Origin: Sulfurovum sp. XGS-02
Lineage (GTDB): Bacteria; Campylobacterota; Campylobacteria; Campylobacterales; Sulfurovaceae
Length of the DNA: 64,000 nucleotides
Assembly (NCBI RefSeq): GCF_023213175.1
Contig: NZ_CP093312.1
Coordinates: 1,240,001-1,304,000 of the forward strand
Direction: 5' to 3'
Shown: positions 25,656 through 34,267 of the stretch, one piece after another
How the letters are laid out: the number at the start of each line of letters is the position of its first letter
Position numbering within the stretch: the first letter of the stretch is position 1
The notes under the pieces: generated by a model
Told to the model about the DNA's origin: nothing
Seen by the model: only the letters and a program-made list of their open reading frames with translations
The model's database searches: none
Made by a program: the position numbers and the translations under genes

Positions 25656-26576
25656 TCAAAGGTTATTAGATATCGAATCTTGACACGCTTGAGAGAAAGG
25701 ATCCAATATACAAGGATCCAATGGACATCCCGTTGCAGTAGGATCCACCAAACAAGGATCATACCCTGGACATCCAGGTGTTGTCAATGGATTATTTATT
25801 ACACAAGGATCCAAAGGACATCCCGTAGCAGTAGGATCCATATCACATAAGTCTTTAACTGTGATATTTACATCAGCAATATTAGAGGATGCTTGATTTT
25901 CATCAACTACTTTAAAGGTAAAGTGATCCGGTCCACTGTAACCTTGGTTCGGTGTATATGTTACATCACCCGTAGTTTCATCAATTAAAACAATATTTCC
26001 GTTTGATGTATTGGTTTCAATCACAAAAGTGAATGTATCATTGTCTTTATCACTACCTGTTAACTTGAAGTCTGTTGGAGTTTCGTAATCAACTGTAATA
26101 TTCTTATCATCTGCCATGGGTGCATTATTATAATTACCCCTTGTAAGGTTTGATTTAATAACATTTATGTTTATGGTTGTTGTTATAGATGTTTTATTCA
26201 GATTATCATCATAAGAATTTTCAGTTAGTTGGATAGAGTCTTCACCAATATAATCGGTTGTAGGTGTGTATAATACTTTATAAACATCAAAATCAACATT
26301 ATCGCCGCCCCCACTACAGCCATAAGGATTAAAACAAATTTTTCTCGTAATAGTTCCAGGAACAATTTTTACCGTGCCATGCGTTGGATATTTCACTAGT
26401 TCATAAGGTTCTACCCCCTCACTATAGTTTTTTCTTTCAAAATCATGAACCATCACATCTACACTATTCATTGGAACTTCTACATCTTTTTCTTCATCCC
26501 CACATCCTGTTAATATTAATGTTTGAAATATCAACACACTTATAAGAAAAATATATTTCCCTAATTTTTGTCTCAT
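25656..26576 (-). CDS. Lipoprotein with cadherin-like repeats and Cys-rich tail repeats
   Basis: 306 aa. Signal peptide with lipobox LTGC. Two beta-sandwich repeats of the tandem-95/cadherin-like type follow (endings such as DYIGEDSIQLTENSYDDN and GYSGPDHFTFKVVDENQ), usual in adhesins. The last 60 residues repeat the unit DPTATGCPLDPC and looser DPC versions, giving about ten Cys. The DNA of these units is a near-tandem repeat (25685-25845). It is probably surface-exposed. It has a GGGG ribosome site, and a copy of the hairpin/micro-ORF element lies about 155 bp upstream. Confidence 0.75.
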   Translation of the reverse strand: MRQKLGKYIFLISVLIFQTLILTGCGDEEKDVEVPMNSVDVMVHDFERKNYSEGVEPYELVKYPTHGTVKIVPGTITRKICFNPYGCSGGGDNVDFDVYKVLYTPTTDYIGEDSIQLTENSYDDNLNKTSITTTININVIKSNLTRGNYNNAPMADDKNITVDYETPTDFKLTGSDKDNDTFTFVIETNTSNGNIVLIDETTGDVTYTPNQGYSGPDHFTFKVVDENQASSNIADVNITVKDLCDMDPTATGCPLDPCVINNPLTTPGCPGYDPCLVDPTATGCPLDPCILDPFSQACQDSISNNL

Positions 26577-26729
26577 CTTTTCCCCTTTTTTAAAGATGCA
26601 TAAATTATATATAAAACATGCTAATAAAATTCTATATCTATATTACTTTATATAATAACTTACTATATTATGTTACTGTTTCTCCTCGTTCCCACGTACA
26701 CCGTCCAAACAAGGAGAAAGGAGAAATCA

Positions 26730-26853
26730 GTATTTACATTCCGTTAGTGTAAATCATATAAACTTCTTCTACATAGCAACCAAAAACATGAAATTTATTT
26801 TTCATGATTAACTCCTCAACTTTAAACTTCCTCCCCTTTTGGTTGCTATCATT
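26730..26853 (-). repeat. Duplicated hairpin/micro-ORF element, copy 2
   Basis: Matches 14244-14368. The outer stem is TAGCAACCAAAA/TTTTGGTTGCTA (12 bp, perfect) and the inner stem is CATGAAA/TTTCATG. Bases differ in the loops while the stems are kept, as expected of a functional RNA or cruciform. It again lies upstream of a minus-strand lipoprotein gene. Confidence 0.7.
26734..26805 (-). CDS. Micro-ORF of 23 codons in duplicated element, copy 2
   Basis: Starts MKNKFHVFGCYVEEVYM, with GAGGAG 7 nt before ATG. It shares FHVFGCYV with copy 1 and ends at a TAA that is also kept, out of frame, in copy 1. The outer stem overlaps the codons for VFGCY. Expression is unproven. Confidence 0.4.
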   Translation of the reverse strand: MKNKFHVFGCYVEEVYMIYTNGM

Positions 26854-27076
26854 ACAACTATGACAATTTGAAATATTTTTTGCTCGTTCCCATTCTCCCC
26901 GATGGGAATACATACTTCAACCACATCCAAACCCTTAGAACTTTAACCTATAGAATGCTTTCTTCTCAAGTATATATGTAATATATGAAAGTAAATAATA
27001 GTTAAGTAAAACATCATAACTATGGATTAGCTTTTTTACAATTAAATAGGTTTTTTGGGGGGGATTAAATAAGTAG

Positions 27077-27135
27077 TGGCGGACAGTGAGGGATTCGAAC
27101 ACTAGGACAAATCCCTAAAACGCCCTATTTTAGGG
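27077..27135 (-). other. tRNA 3'-end-like att sequence at island edge
   Basis: On the minus strand GTTCGAATCCCTCACTGTCC followed by GCCA: a T-loop, T-stem 3' side, acceptor 3' side and GCCA end, as left behind by integrases that use tRNA genes. No complete cloverleaf can be formed. It coincides with the drop to AT-rich accessory DNA. Related fragments lie at 21829, 25173 and 38786. Confidence 0.55.
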
Positions 27136-27182
27136 CATGAATAAATTAAATAGTTGGCTGTTGGCATACAAATAACATACAA

Positions 27183-27203
27183 ATTTGGCAGAGTCTGCCA
27201 AAT
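27183..27203. repeat. 21-bp perfect palindrome (10-1-10)
   Basis: ATTTGGCAGA-G-TCTGCCAAAT. The inner 17 bp recur at 38065-38081 and a decayed half at 24278. Could be a regulator or recombinase site; about 80 bp downstream of the att-like sequence. Confidence 0.6.
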
Positions 27204-27315
27204 CATAAAAAAATTCTTAAACCATTTTTTCTACTAAAATATGACAAAGATATAACATATAAATAGTTATACTAATTTATAATTATCAAAAAACTGCTAG
27301 GACTTAAAGAAACTT

Positions 27316-27930
27316 ATGAGTAAGATTGAGAAAAATGTAAGAACAAATTACATTCTTATTGATTATGAGAATGTTCATCCTTTATCATTTGATTTACCCA
27401 AAGACTATCCTTTTAAAGTTATTTTATTTGTAGGATCAAGTCAAAATAAAATACCTATTGAATTAGTTACCTCAATGCAAATGCTAGGAACGAATGCAGA
27501 GTATGTAAAAATTGAAGGTAATGGGAAAAATGCTCTTGATTTTCATGTGACTTTTTATCTTGGTAGCTTATTTGAAAAAGACCCAAATGGATATTTTCAT
27601 ATTATTTCTAAAGATTCTGGTTTTGATGTACTAATTAAACATCTAAGAAATAAAAAGATATTAGTTCAACGTCATAAGCAAATTATTGATATCCCTGCAT
27701 TAAAAATATCCAATTCAAAAACACTTGAAGAAAAAATACAAACAGTTAAGGATTATTTGACATCAAGAGGTAATGCAAAACCAAGAAAGGTTACAACACT
27801 ATCAAATACTATTAATGCCTTATTTATGAAAGTTTTAAGTGACAAAGAACTGGATACATTAATTGATAAACTAGCTCAAAAAAAGCTTATTAGAATTGAA
27901 GAAACAAAAGTTCACTATAACTTCAAATAG
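27316..27930 (+). CDS. PIN/NYN-like ribonuclease-fold protein
   Basis: 204 aa. The N-terminal half looks like a PIN-like (NYN) domain: YILIDYENVH with Asp16 and Glu18, NALDFHVTFYLG, and HIISKDSGFDVLI supply the acidic metal-site residues in the usual order. The last 70 residues are basic and helical, possibly RNA-binding. It is the first gene inside the AT-rich island and is followed by the NERD protein 46 bp later. A single-strand RNA nuclease is the best guess. Confidence 0.6.
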   Translation: MSKIEKNVRTNYILIDYENVHPLSFDLPKDYPFKVILFVGSSQNKIPIELVTSMQMLGTNAEYVKIEGNGKNALDFHVTFYLGSLFEKDPNGYFHIISKDSGFDVLIKHLRNKKILVQRHKQIIDIPALKISNSKTLEEKIQTVKDYLTSRGNAKPRKVTTLSNTINALFMKVLSDKELDTLIDKLAQKKLIRIEETKVHYNFK

Positions 27931-27976
27931 TAGTAATGCAATATATCTCAATAATTAAAATATAAAGGTTCTTTCA

Positions 27977-28771
27977 GTGATTGACATTTCAACTATATTC
28001 TCCCCTCTTGTATCAATGATAATGCATAATTGGTATTTCATACCTATACTATTAATCATTCTATTTTCTAGCACTCCATTTGTTAAGGGTCTACTAGGTG
28101 AAATGCTTGTAAATTTTGTTCTGAATATTAGACTAAACAAAGACAAATACCATCTTATAAAAAATGTAACGCTCCCTACAGAAGATGGAACTACTCAAAT
28201 TGATCATATTGTTGTATCTGAATATGGTATTTTTGTTATTGAAACAAAAAATATGAAAGGTTGGATTTTTGGTGATGAAAAGCAAAAAACCTGGACTCAA
28301 AAAATCTATAAACATACAAGTAAATTTCAAAATCCTTTACACCAAAACTATAAACATACAAAGACAATAGAATCAGCTCTTAATATAGACCCTAGTCAAA
28401 TATTTTCAGTTGTCGTTTTTGTAGGAGATAGTACTTTTAAAACAGTGATGCCAGAAAATGTAACTTATGCTGGTGGTCTCATTAGGTATATAAAATCTAA
28501 AACAATCAAAGTCTTATCTCAAAATGAGGTGGAAAAAATTATTTCAATAATAGAATCAGGTAGACTTTCTAGAACATTAAAAACACATAGAGAACATGTA
28601 AAGCATGTTAAAAATATAGTTAAAGAAAAAGAGAATAATAACTCATGCCCAAAATGTGGGAGTGAACTAGTTTTACGTATTGCTAAACAAGGTATAAATA
28701 AAGGAAATGAGTTTTATGGTTGTAGCAGTTACCCTAGATGTAGATACACTGCTGCACTAGCCAATGTTTAA
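27977..28771 (+). CDS. NERD-domain nuclease-like protein with topoisomerase-type zinc finger
   Basis: 264 aa from GTG with AAAGG 8 nt upstream. One N-terminal membrane helix (about residues 10-30), then a NERD domain (TQIDHIVVSEYGIFVIETKN, the D...E-x-K pattern of PD-(D/E)XK folds), and a C-terminal C4 finger (CPKCG...CSSYPRC) like that of topoisomerase I. NERD proteins are frequent in defence islands. It is probably membrane-anchored with the nuclease-like domain in the cytoplasm. Confidence 0.75.
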   Translation: MIDISTIFSPLVSMIMHNWYFIPILLIILFSSTPFVKGLLGEMLVNFVLNIRLNKDKYHLIKNVTLPTEDGTTQIDHIVVSEYGIFVIETKNMKGWIFGDEKQKTWTQKIYKHTSKFQNPLHQNYKHTKTIESALNIDPSQIFSVVVFVGDSTFKTVMPENVTYAGGLIRYIKSKTIKVLSQNEVEKIISIIESGRLSRTLKTHREHVKHVKNIVKEKENNNSCPKCGSELVLRIAKQGINKGNEFYGCSSYPRCRYTAALANV

Positions 28772-28777
28772 ATTATA

Positions 28778-29053
28778 TTAATTCTTCATCTGTTCTAGGA
28801 GTTTTTTCTTTGCATCTGCTCTTTCTTTATTTTCAGAGGCTTCTTGTTTTTTTTGATTATCTTCTTTTACTTTATCTGTAACAGGAGAGACAATTAACTT
28901 TCCCGCATTTTTGAATATTTCAATAACAGACTTTCCAACCGTGCCTAGTATCTTCTTTTGACTTTCAGTTCTTTCTTCTTCAGTATCACCAAATATAGAA
29001 CCCGCATTTAACAAACTTATAGATATAAAGCTACACCAAACTAATTTCTTCAT
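28778..29053 (-). CDS. Small exported protein of unknown function
   Basis: 91 aa. The N-terminus (MKKLVWCSFISISLLNAGS) is a signal peptide; WCSF is not a convincing lipobox. The mature part is highly charged and helical, ending in a Lys/Glu-rich coiled-coil-like tail. It converges on the NERD gene. No family recognised. Confidence 0.5.
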   Translation of the reverse strand: MKKLVWCSFISISLLNAGSIFGDTEEERTESQKKILGTVGKSVIEIFKNAGKLIVSPVTDKVKEDNQKKQEASENKERADAKKKLLEQMKN

Positions 29054-29147
29054 GATTGCCCTTATTAAAAATTATTTTATTTAAAAAAGTATACATCCTT
29101 AATATAATATTTAAATCATAATATACTTCGTGTAGTTTCATTACATA

Positions 29148-29186
29148 AAAAATGACCACATAATATAGTATTATGTGGTCATTTTT
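29148..29186. terminator. 18-bp perfect bidirectional hairpin terminator
   Basis: AAAAATGACCACATAATA pairs perfectly with TATTATGTGGTCATTTTT around a TAG loop, giving T runs on both strands. It isolates the small exported-protein gene from the decayed gene to its right. Confidence 0.8.
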
Positions 29187-29225
29187 AACAACTGTGTATA
29201 GTTATCTCTCAGTAATAACTTTATC

Positions 29226-29445
29226 TCATTGGGTATTATTTTCTAATAGTATTAAGTTCTGTAAACCAAATTCATTTGTATATATCTCTTCACTTTCTTG
29301 ATCCTAAAAGAGTATTTTATATGCTGCTACAACACAGTTTGAACAGATATATGCACCATCTCCAGCAATCAGAGGATTTATATCATTTTCATTACAACCA
29401 CAAAAACTACATTTTTTTATGCTTGATTTCTTGACAATAAATTTA
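29226..29445 (-). pseudogene. Remnant of a ClpX-type zinc-finger protein
   Basis: The minus-strand frame reads KKCSFCGCNEND, then LIAGDGAYICSNCVVAAY: the four Cys and the LIAG.G.YIC.NC spacing are those of the ClpX N-terminal zinc finger. The frame then meets TAG, continues in frame as DQESEEIYTNEFGLQ... and stops at 29226. It has no start codon and is out of frame with likely coding sequence upstream, so the gene is broken at both ends. The rest of the 29054-29676 gap is AT-rich without further genes. Confidence 0.5.
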
Positions 29446-29676
29446 TCAAATCAACTTTTAAATATTTTCGCCCTCTACGACTATTATATTTTAAAAAAGT
29501 ATGATTTCGAATAATTTACTTCTTTAGATAGCTAACCGTATTCTACTCATACATAAAGACATATATTGTCAACTTAACTTTATAAAATCTTTTAATACCC
29601 ATCCAACAAAAGATGGATATAAATTAACACAATAAAACGATGTATTATATTTACGTCACTTTCTTAAGGAATAACA

Positions 29677-30561
29677 ATGACAATAAAAAAATGCCACAGA
29701 TGCAATGAAAAAGAAACTCCAATAAATCCTATCAACAGATCATCAAAACTTTGTATTAATTGTACATTACAAGCATCAGATGCTATTTTAGTCTGTGCAG
29801 GTGCAGGAATGAGTGTAGACTCAGGACTTCCAACCTATAGAGATGAAGAAGGTTTTTGGAATGATTATCCACCATACAGAGAACTGAGAAAAGATTATCA
29901 AACCATGGCGTCACCATATGGTTTTACCAGTGATCCTAATTTTGCATGGGGTTTTTTTGGCCATCAGTATGAGCTCTATAAAAATATACAACCACATATT
30001 GGCTATTATCTACTATTATACTTTCTTCATTCCAAAAGAAACTATTTTGTCGTCACGACGAATGTAGATGGACATTTCATAAAATCTGGATACACAAAAA
30101 GCAGGTTACATGAAGCACATGGAAGTATACTTGAACTTCAATGTACTCTTCCCTGCCAACGTTCTTCATGGGATGTAGATAAAAACATGAGTATTAAAAT
30201 TGATACATTATCCATGACTGCACAAGATCCATTACCACATTGCCCAAATTGTCATAGTGTTGCTCGTCCAAATATATTTATGTTTGGAGATACAGATGAG
30301 AGTTATATTTGGGAAGAAAGACAAAAAAGTGCCGACTCATTTATGCGGTGGAAACAAAACAATTTAGATAAAAAAGTTGTTATTTTAGAAATCGGTGTGG
30401 GTGCCGAAGGACTCAAAAAACATGTTCAAAAATATGCTCGTGAATTTAAAAATGCAACACTAATTCGGATTAATCCCGAGGTGGATAATATCTATAAAGT
30501 AGATTTTCATATTAATAAAGGTGTTCTAAATGCTTTAAAAAACCTACTGTATGAACTGTAA
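29677..30561 (+). CDS. SIR2-like NAD-dependent protein with N-terminal zinc ribbon
   Basis: 294 aa; AAGGA ribosome site. The N-terminus has CHRC and CINC pairs (C4 zinc ribbon). The sirtuin core follows: VCAGAGMSVDSGLPTYRDEEGFW, TTNVDGHF and the catalytic His in EAHGSI, a second zinc site (CPNC downstream of TLPC) and FMFGD. It is diverged from CobB at 24401 and lacks the short-chain Y-x-x-R signature. No TIR, Argonaute or SLOG partner is fused, so it need not be an NAD-depleting defence sirtuin; deacylase or ADP-ribosyl roles are possible. Confidence 0.75.
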   Translation: MTIKKCHRCNEKETPINPINRSSKLCINCTLQASDAILVCAGAGMSVDSGLPTYRDEEGFWNDYPPYRELRKDYQTMASPYGFTSDPNFAWGFFGHQYELYKNIQPHIGYYLLLYFLHSKRNYFVVTTNVDGHFIKSGYTKSRLHEAHGSILELQCTLPCQRSSWDVDKNMSIKIDTLSMTAQDPLPHCPNCHSVARPNIFMFGDTDESYIWEERQKSADSFMRWKQNNLDKKVVILEIGVGAEGLKKHVQKYAREFKNATLIRINPEVDNIYKVDFHINKGVLNALKNLLYEL

Positions 30562-30568
30562 CACAATC

Positions 30569-31537
30569 CTAATTCATAGTACATATATGATTATAGGCCA
30601 TCAGATGCCACCAACTATCATACACACTATTTGATTTCGTCTTATGTGTGTACGGTTTTATTGTTTCTAATTTTATCTCATCATAATAGCTTTGATCACC
30701 CCATCGTTTCAATTGCAACGGCTTCTCAGTATCTGCTAATAATACTCCATAGATCTCCAAATCTTTCTCTATACTCCATTTTTCACGAATAAATAGTTGG
30801 AATTTTTCTAAATATCCCAATAAACTTGGATCGCCGTAATATTTATGCAACCAGCTTTCTTTATTCATATCTTCATAGTTAACTCTATCTTTTTCAAAAC
30901 GTGATGCCTGAGCATTTAAGACTTTAAATTTTTTAGGGTCAATATTACTTTTTGCTTCAATAAGTATTAAACTGTTTTCTACAAGAACAACTGCATCAAC
31001 ACGGCCAGAATCACAAGGGAACTCTAAATACACTTCACACTTTTCAAATGACATATCAAAAAATTTAACAAACTGATAAACAGAGTTAATCTCTGCTATT
31101 GAAGATCCTTCATAATAAAGTTGTGGACGAGTATTTTGTGATACAGTCTTCTCAATTCCTTCGATCATCTTTTCAAAAGCGTTATCAATGATTCCACTTA
31201 AATTTAAGATAAAGACCTCAACTCCCTGCTCTTTCGCATATCTTTCAAGTTCAGACATGTTCTTACTTCTATTATAATTGATAATAAGCACTTTATCCGA
31301 TTTGTTGATCATATCTTTATTGCTATCAGAAAGTCTTCTTTTTGGATGTTGTGTGTTAGAGAAAACTTCATATCCAATTTTTGATATACGGTTTCTAAAT
31401 TTATTTGTTAAAAGGTTTCCCATTTGTAAAGTATCATTTTTTACATGTTCCTTTAAGAATAACTCAATTTCTTTTATATGTTTTTCAAGTATCTCAGCAT
31501 CATCATTCAACTTTCTCGAAATTAATAGTGTTATCAT
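30569..31537 (-). CDS. PD-(D/E)XK nuclease-like protein, last gene of WYL-linked operon
   Basis: 322 aa. The N-terminal ~125 residues look like a Rossmann-type nucleotide- or sugar-binding fold (SDKVLIINYN, VEVFILNLSG), reminiscent of deoxyribosyltransferase/SLOG-like domains, but unassigned. Residues about 165-205 hold EFPCDSGRVDAVVLVENSLILIEAKSNI, a clear D...E-x-K core. The C-terminal part is unrecognised. It is the final gene of an eight-gene minus-strand run and converges on the sirtuin gene, 7 bp apart. Confidence 0.55.
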   Translation of the reverse strand: MITLLISRKLNDDAEILEKHIKEIELFLKEHVKNDTLQMGNLLTNKFRNRISKIGYEVFSNTQHPKRRLSDSNKDMINKSDKVLIINYNRSKNMSELERYAKEQGVEVFILNLSGIIDNAFEKMIEGIEKTVSQNTRPQLYYEGSSIAEINSVYQFVKFFDMSFEKCEVYLEFPCDSGRVDAVVLVENSLILIEAKSNIDPKKFKVLNAQASRFEKDRVNYEDMNKESWLHKYYGDPSLLGYLEKFQLFIREKWSIEKDLEIYGVLLADTEKPLQLKRWGDQSYYDEIKLETIKPYTHKTKSNSVYDSWWHLMAYNHICTMN

Positions 31538-31596
31538 AGTTTTCCCTCTCCCCTAATATTGGTATTATTCTATCTCGTTAATTTAAAAATCTTCAA

Positions 31597-32334
31597 TCAT
31601 ACTGATTTATTACATACAAGTACATTCACACTAAGATCATCTTTTGTTTCATCATAGGTAGTAAAAAGGTCTGCATCTTCATCAATATTTTCGTAAAAGA
31701 AAGTAAAAACCTTTTCATTAAAAACTTCATTCTTTTTTAGAGATGGAAAGTCTATCCATACTGTATTTGCTTTCTCTAACAACTTCCAAAACCTAAGTCT
31801 CTTTCTCTTAGGCATTTCAAGATATGTGTCAGTGATATTAGAAAAGAGATAAAATATACATTTTGCTTTAAAGATAGAATTCAGCATTATTGTAGAAGAA
31901 AAAGAATCCTCTAGTATTCTGTATTCATCTATTTTTTCTATTTGAACCATTGTGAATAATGACTTAATGAATTGATCTAAATCTTTATTCTCTTGATCAT
32001 CAACGATAATAATACTTGCAGCTTGAGTGATTTGATTTAAAACTCTAGTTATATTTTTTGAACTAGGCTTTATACTAGGTAGAATAGTTATAAAAGGAAC
32101 TTCATAGTTCATCAGAAAACTTATTGTTTCCAATATATGTTTTGAAACAAATTCATCTTGTATATCTGCTACTAGAAAAATAAAATCAACATTTTCAAAA
32201 AAGTTAGTATCAGCTATTTTTAGGATATCTTTTTCAGCATGTATGTTATATGTATGTTCCAGATTAAAAAAAGATATTGATGAAGCTATTTCCCCTATTG
32301 TAAGGAATTTAATTTTTATCATTTCATTATGCAA
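31597..32334 (-). CDS. Apparent FtsZ/tubulin-like protein lacking the GTP-binding loop
   Basis: 245 aa from TTG with AAAGGA upstream. No simple match, but the order of elements follows FtsZ: IKFLTIGE; VDFIFLVADIQDEF where FtsZ has its GGGTGTG loop; VPFITILPS; ASIIIVDDQENKDL; and near the end FFYENIDEDADLF then DLSVNVLVCNKS, closely resembling FtsZ's VDPDANIIFG...RVTVIATG. The tubulin signature glycines are missing, so GTP binding is doubtful. If correct it is a pseudo-GTPase serving as scaffold or sensor. Remote-homology call made by eye. Confidence 0.4.
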   Translation of the reverse strand: MHNEMIKIKFLTIGEIASSISFFNLEHTYNIHAEKDILKIADTNFFENVDFIFLVADIQDEFVSKHILETISFLMNYEVPFITILPSIKPSSKNITRVLNQITQAASIIIVDDQENKDLDQFIKSLFTMVQIEKIDEYRILEDSFSSTIMLNSIFKAKCIFYLFSNITDTYLEMPKRKRLRFWKLLEKANTVWIDFPSLKKNEVFNEKVFTFFYENIDEDADLFTTYDETKDDLSVNVLVCNKSV

Positions 32335-32346
32335 TTGATAATCCTT

Positions 32347-32550
32347 TTAAACCCACTCTACAAATGGTGTCCAGAAATGAATATCCATATTATCTTTTAT
32401 AGCTTGAATGTTTTTAGTCACAACATGTCCACTCTCATATACTATATGTATCTCACCCTCTACTTTATAAGCAGCATACGTGTGATGAGCCATATCTGCA
32501 CCAGAACCTAGGTATTCACCTTTACCATAATCTTTGAATTGTTGTTCCAT
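32347..32550 (-). CDS. Hypothetical 67-aa protein
   Basis: Small acidic/aromatic protein ending FWTPFVEWV. It lies 12 bp both from the gene before it and from the gene after it, so it is translated as part of the operon. No family recognised; no signal or membrane helix. Confidence 0.5.
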   Translation of the reverse strand: MEQQFKDYGKGEYLGSGADMAHHTYAAYKVEGEIHIVYESGHVVTKNIQAIKDNMDIHFWTPFVEWV

Positions 32551-32561
32551 TTTAGTACCTT

Positions 32562-32846
32562 TTATTCATTTAGACTAAGTTTTACTGTGCTCATCAAAGG
32601 ACTACTTTTATACAACGTCATAAACTCATCTTTGGATAATTTTCTAGCTGACAAATTATTATGTTCATCGCAATGAATATCTAATTCATCATTTACATCA
32701 GCACTAAGTTCAAAGTAATTGTTTTCTGTTGCTATAACAATACAATCAGCACTGATTGAAGTTGCATTATCCATAATATCTTTAAGTTCATCTTCGCTAA
32801 AAACTTTTAAGAATTTTGAATTAATTACTATTTTCTTCTCTAACAT
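32562..32846 (-). CDS. Hypothetical 94-aa acidic protein
   Basis: Predicted mixed alpha/beta, rich in Asp and Glu, with no known motif. Spacing (42 bp after the 196-aa gene, 12 bp before the 67-aa gene) puts it in the same operon. An antitoxin, inhibitor or structural partner is possible but not shown. Confidence 0.5.
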   Translation of the reverse strand: MLEKKIVINSKFLKVFSEDELKDIMDNATSISADCIVIATENNYFELSADVNDELDIHCDEHNNLSARKLSKDEFMTLYKSSPLMSTVKLSLNE

Positions 32847-32887
32847 AATTTTTACCTTTGTATCCGAATATTGTTCTACTCTATAAC

Positions 32888-33478
32888 TTATATATTTTCT
32901 ATTTGATTACCATCGATATCAAATAGATAAGATTTTTCATCACTATGATGGTAAACATAACTTACTATATCACCCCATGGGAATATTCTTCCATCAGAAT
33001 CCGCATAATGTTCTTTGATTATCTTTGATATTAGAATGAATATTTCTTTATCTGTTCTACCAACCAATTCCACAATATACGGGCGTTCTAATATTCTTAC
33101 ACCTTCAAAAGCATCCATATCAAATGATACTCCTGGTGGAAAAGTATATGGATTAGTTGTGTTCATAGAGATATGTGTTGATCTAAACTTTTCTGCTTCT
33201 TGTACAAATATTCTATCTTTATCAAGTTCATTAGACCATCTTGCAGCGTCTATATCTAATACCTCACAAAGTTTTGATAAAAACTCTACAGCAGTATATT
33301 TAGAATCACGATAACCACTTTCAACCCATGCATATATATCTTCATGCATTAAAAATGTCTCTAAAGTTTTCAATCCTTTTTTCGTAGAGTAATATCCTAT
33401 GCTTTTAACTACTTCTTCTTTAGACATAGGCTGAAGTTTACCAGAGATTATGTCCAGAATTTTTATTGGTTTCACCAT
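32888..33478 (-). CDS. Hypothetical 196-aa protein, possible HTH
   Basis: Residues about 15-80 (VVKSIGYYSTKKGLKTLETF, then AVEFLSKLCEVLDIDAARW) could form a helix-turn-helix bundle. The C-terminal half is beta-rich and ends DIDGNQIENI. No enzyme motif. It is 7 bp downstream of the HhH gene. Confidence 0.5.
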   Translation of the reverse strand: MVKPIKILDIISGKLQPMSKEEVVKSIGYYSTKKGLKTLETFLMHEDIYAWVESGYRDSKYTAVEFLSKLCEVLDIDAARWSNELDKDRIFVQEAEKFRSTHISMNTTNPYTFPPGVSFDMDAFEGVRILERPYIVELVGRTDKEIFILISKIIKEHYADSDGRIFPWGDIVSYVYHHSDEKSYLFDIDGNQIENI

Positions 33479-33485
33479 CTATTTA

Positions 33486-34244
33486 TCACTTGTATCTATT
33501 TAATAGTGTTAAGAACTTTCCTGCCTGTTCTTCAATGTTTTTTAGTACCATCACATCTTTGTCTGCTTCTTTGATCGTCCAATATTTGTCCATATTTATT
33601 ACAAAGTCTCTTTTACTTGAACCCTTTTGAGTAATAAATCCCCAAAACCATAGATCATCAAATAAAATGACATCCTCATTAATAAAATTGCCATGGAGAA
33701 TTTTATTGATATTCTTAAAATTCCATTTCGCTTTATGATTAGCAAGAAAGTTATTGAATATTTCCATTATCACAGTATCAACTGGTAAATACAATTTATC
33801 ACCATCTTCCATCTTTGGAGTATCATTCCAAAATTTCAATTCAGGCTTATCAAAAGAATGATGATAATTGTATATATTCTTTATGAATAAGGATGATGTT
33901 TTGGGTCCCCAGCCTTCTTTTGCTTTTAGACTTTCAAAAAGCTGATTATAAATATCGGTTTGGGAATATTTGTCTATTGGTTTTCCTACAATAAACTTAA
34001 AAAATCCATTAAAGGTATTCAACTGATTTTTATTTGAATAGACTTCTCTAAAAAACTCAGAAACGTTGTCAATATTAGGCTGACTTTGAGTATTTATCGT
34101 GTCATAAAGTAGTGCTACTAATTTATCAAAAGAATCCTCTCTAGAGCCAATAGTGCCTAAGGCATATTCAGTTTGTAATGCTTTGTTGTAATTTTTATTT
34201 TCTTTTAAAAAAAGTAAAATTTCATCTAATTTATTCTTCATCAA
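33486..34244 (-). CDS. Helix-hairpin-helix protein, DNA-glycosylase-fold-like
   Basis: 252 aa. WGPKTSSLFIKNIYN (about residues 114-128) fits a helix-hairpin-helix as in the HhH-GPD superfamily, and D157 in LPVDTVIME occupies the place of the catalytic Asp of these enzymes. There are no Fe-S cysteines. It probably binds DNA; glycosylase activity is uncertain. Third gene of the operon. Confidence 0.5.
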   Translation of the reverse strand: MMKNKLDEILLFLKENKNYNKALQTEYALGTIGSREDSFDKLVALLYDTINTQSQPNIDNVSEFFREVYSNKNQLNTFNGFFKFIVGKPIDKYSQTDIYNQLFESLKAKEGWGPKTSSLFIKNIYNYHHSFDKPELKFWNDTPKMEDGDKLYLPVDTVIMEIFNNFLANHKAKWNFKNINKILHGNFINEDVILFDDLWFWGFITQKGSSKRDFVINMDKYWTIKEADKDVMVLKNIEEQAGKFLTLLNRYK

Positions 34245-34267
34245 GTCTCTTTTTTATATAAACTTTT

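Larger units (their letters stand above)
26577..27315. other. 739-bp intergenic region at the left edge of the AT-rich island
   Basis: No standard gene. From left: an 8-bp inverted repeat (26679-26686 with 26712-26719), copy 2 of the hairpin/micro-ORF element, a 7-bp hairpin TTCCCAT/ATGGGAA near 26895-26920, a G7 tract (27057-27063), the tRNA-end-like att sequence, an 8-bp hairpin CCCTAAAA/TTTTAGGG (27113-27135), and the 21-bp palindrome at 27183. Base composition drops to AT-rich from here rightward. Confidence 0.6.

Noticed and set aside
27057-27063. G7 tract as phase-variation switch
   Set aside because: Shorter than usual variable tracts and over 250 bp from the next start; no reading frame or clear promoter spans it.
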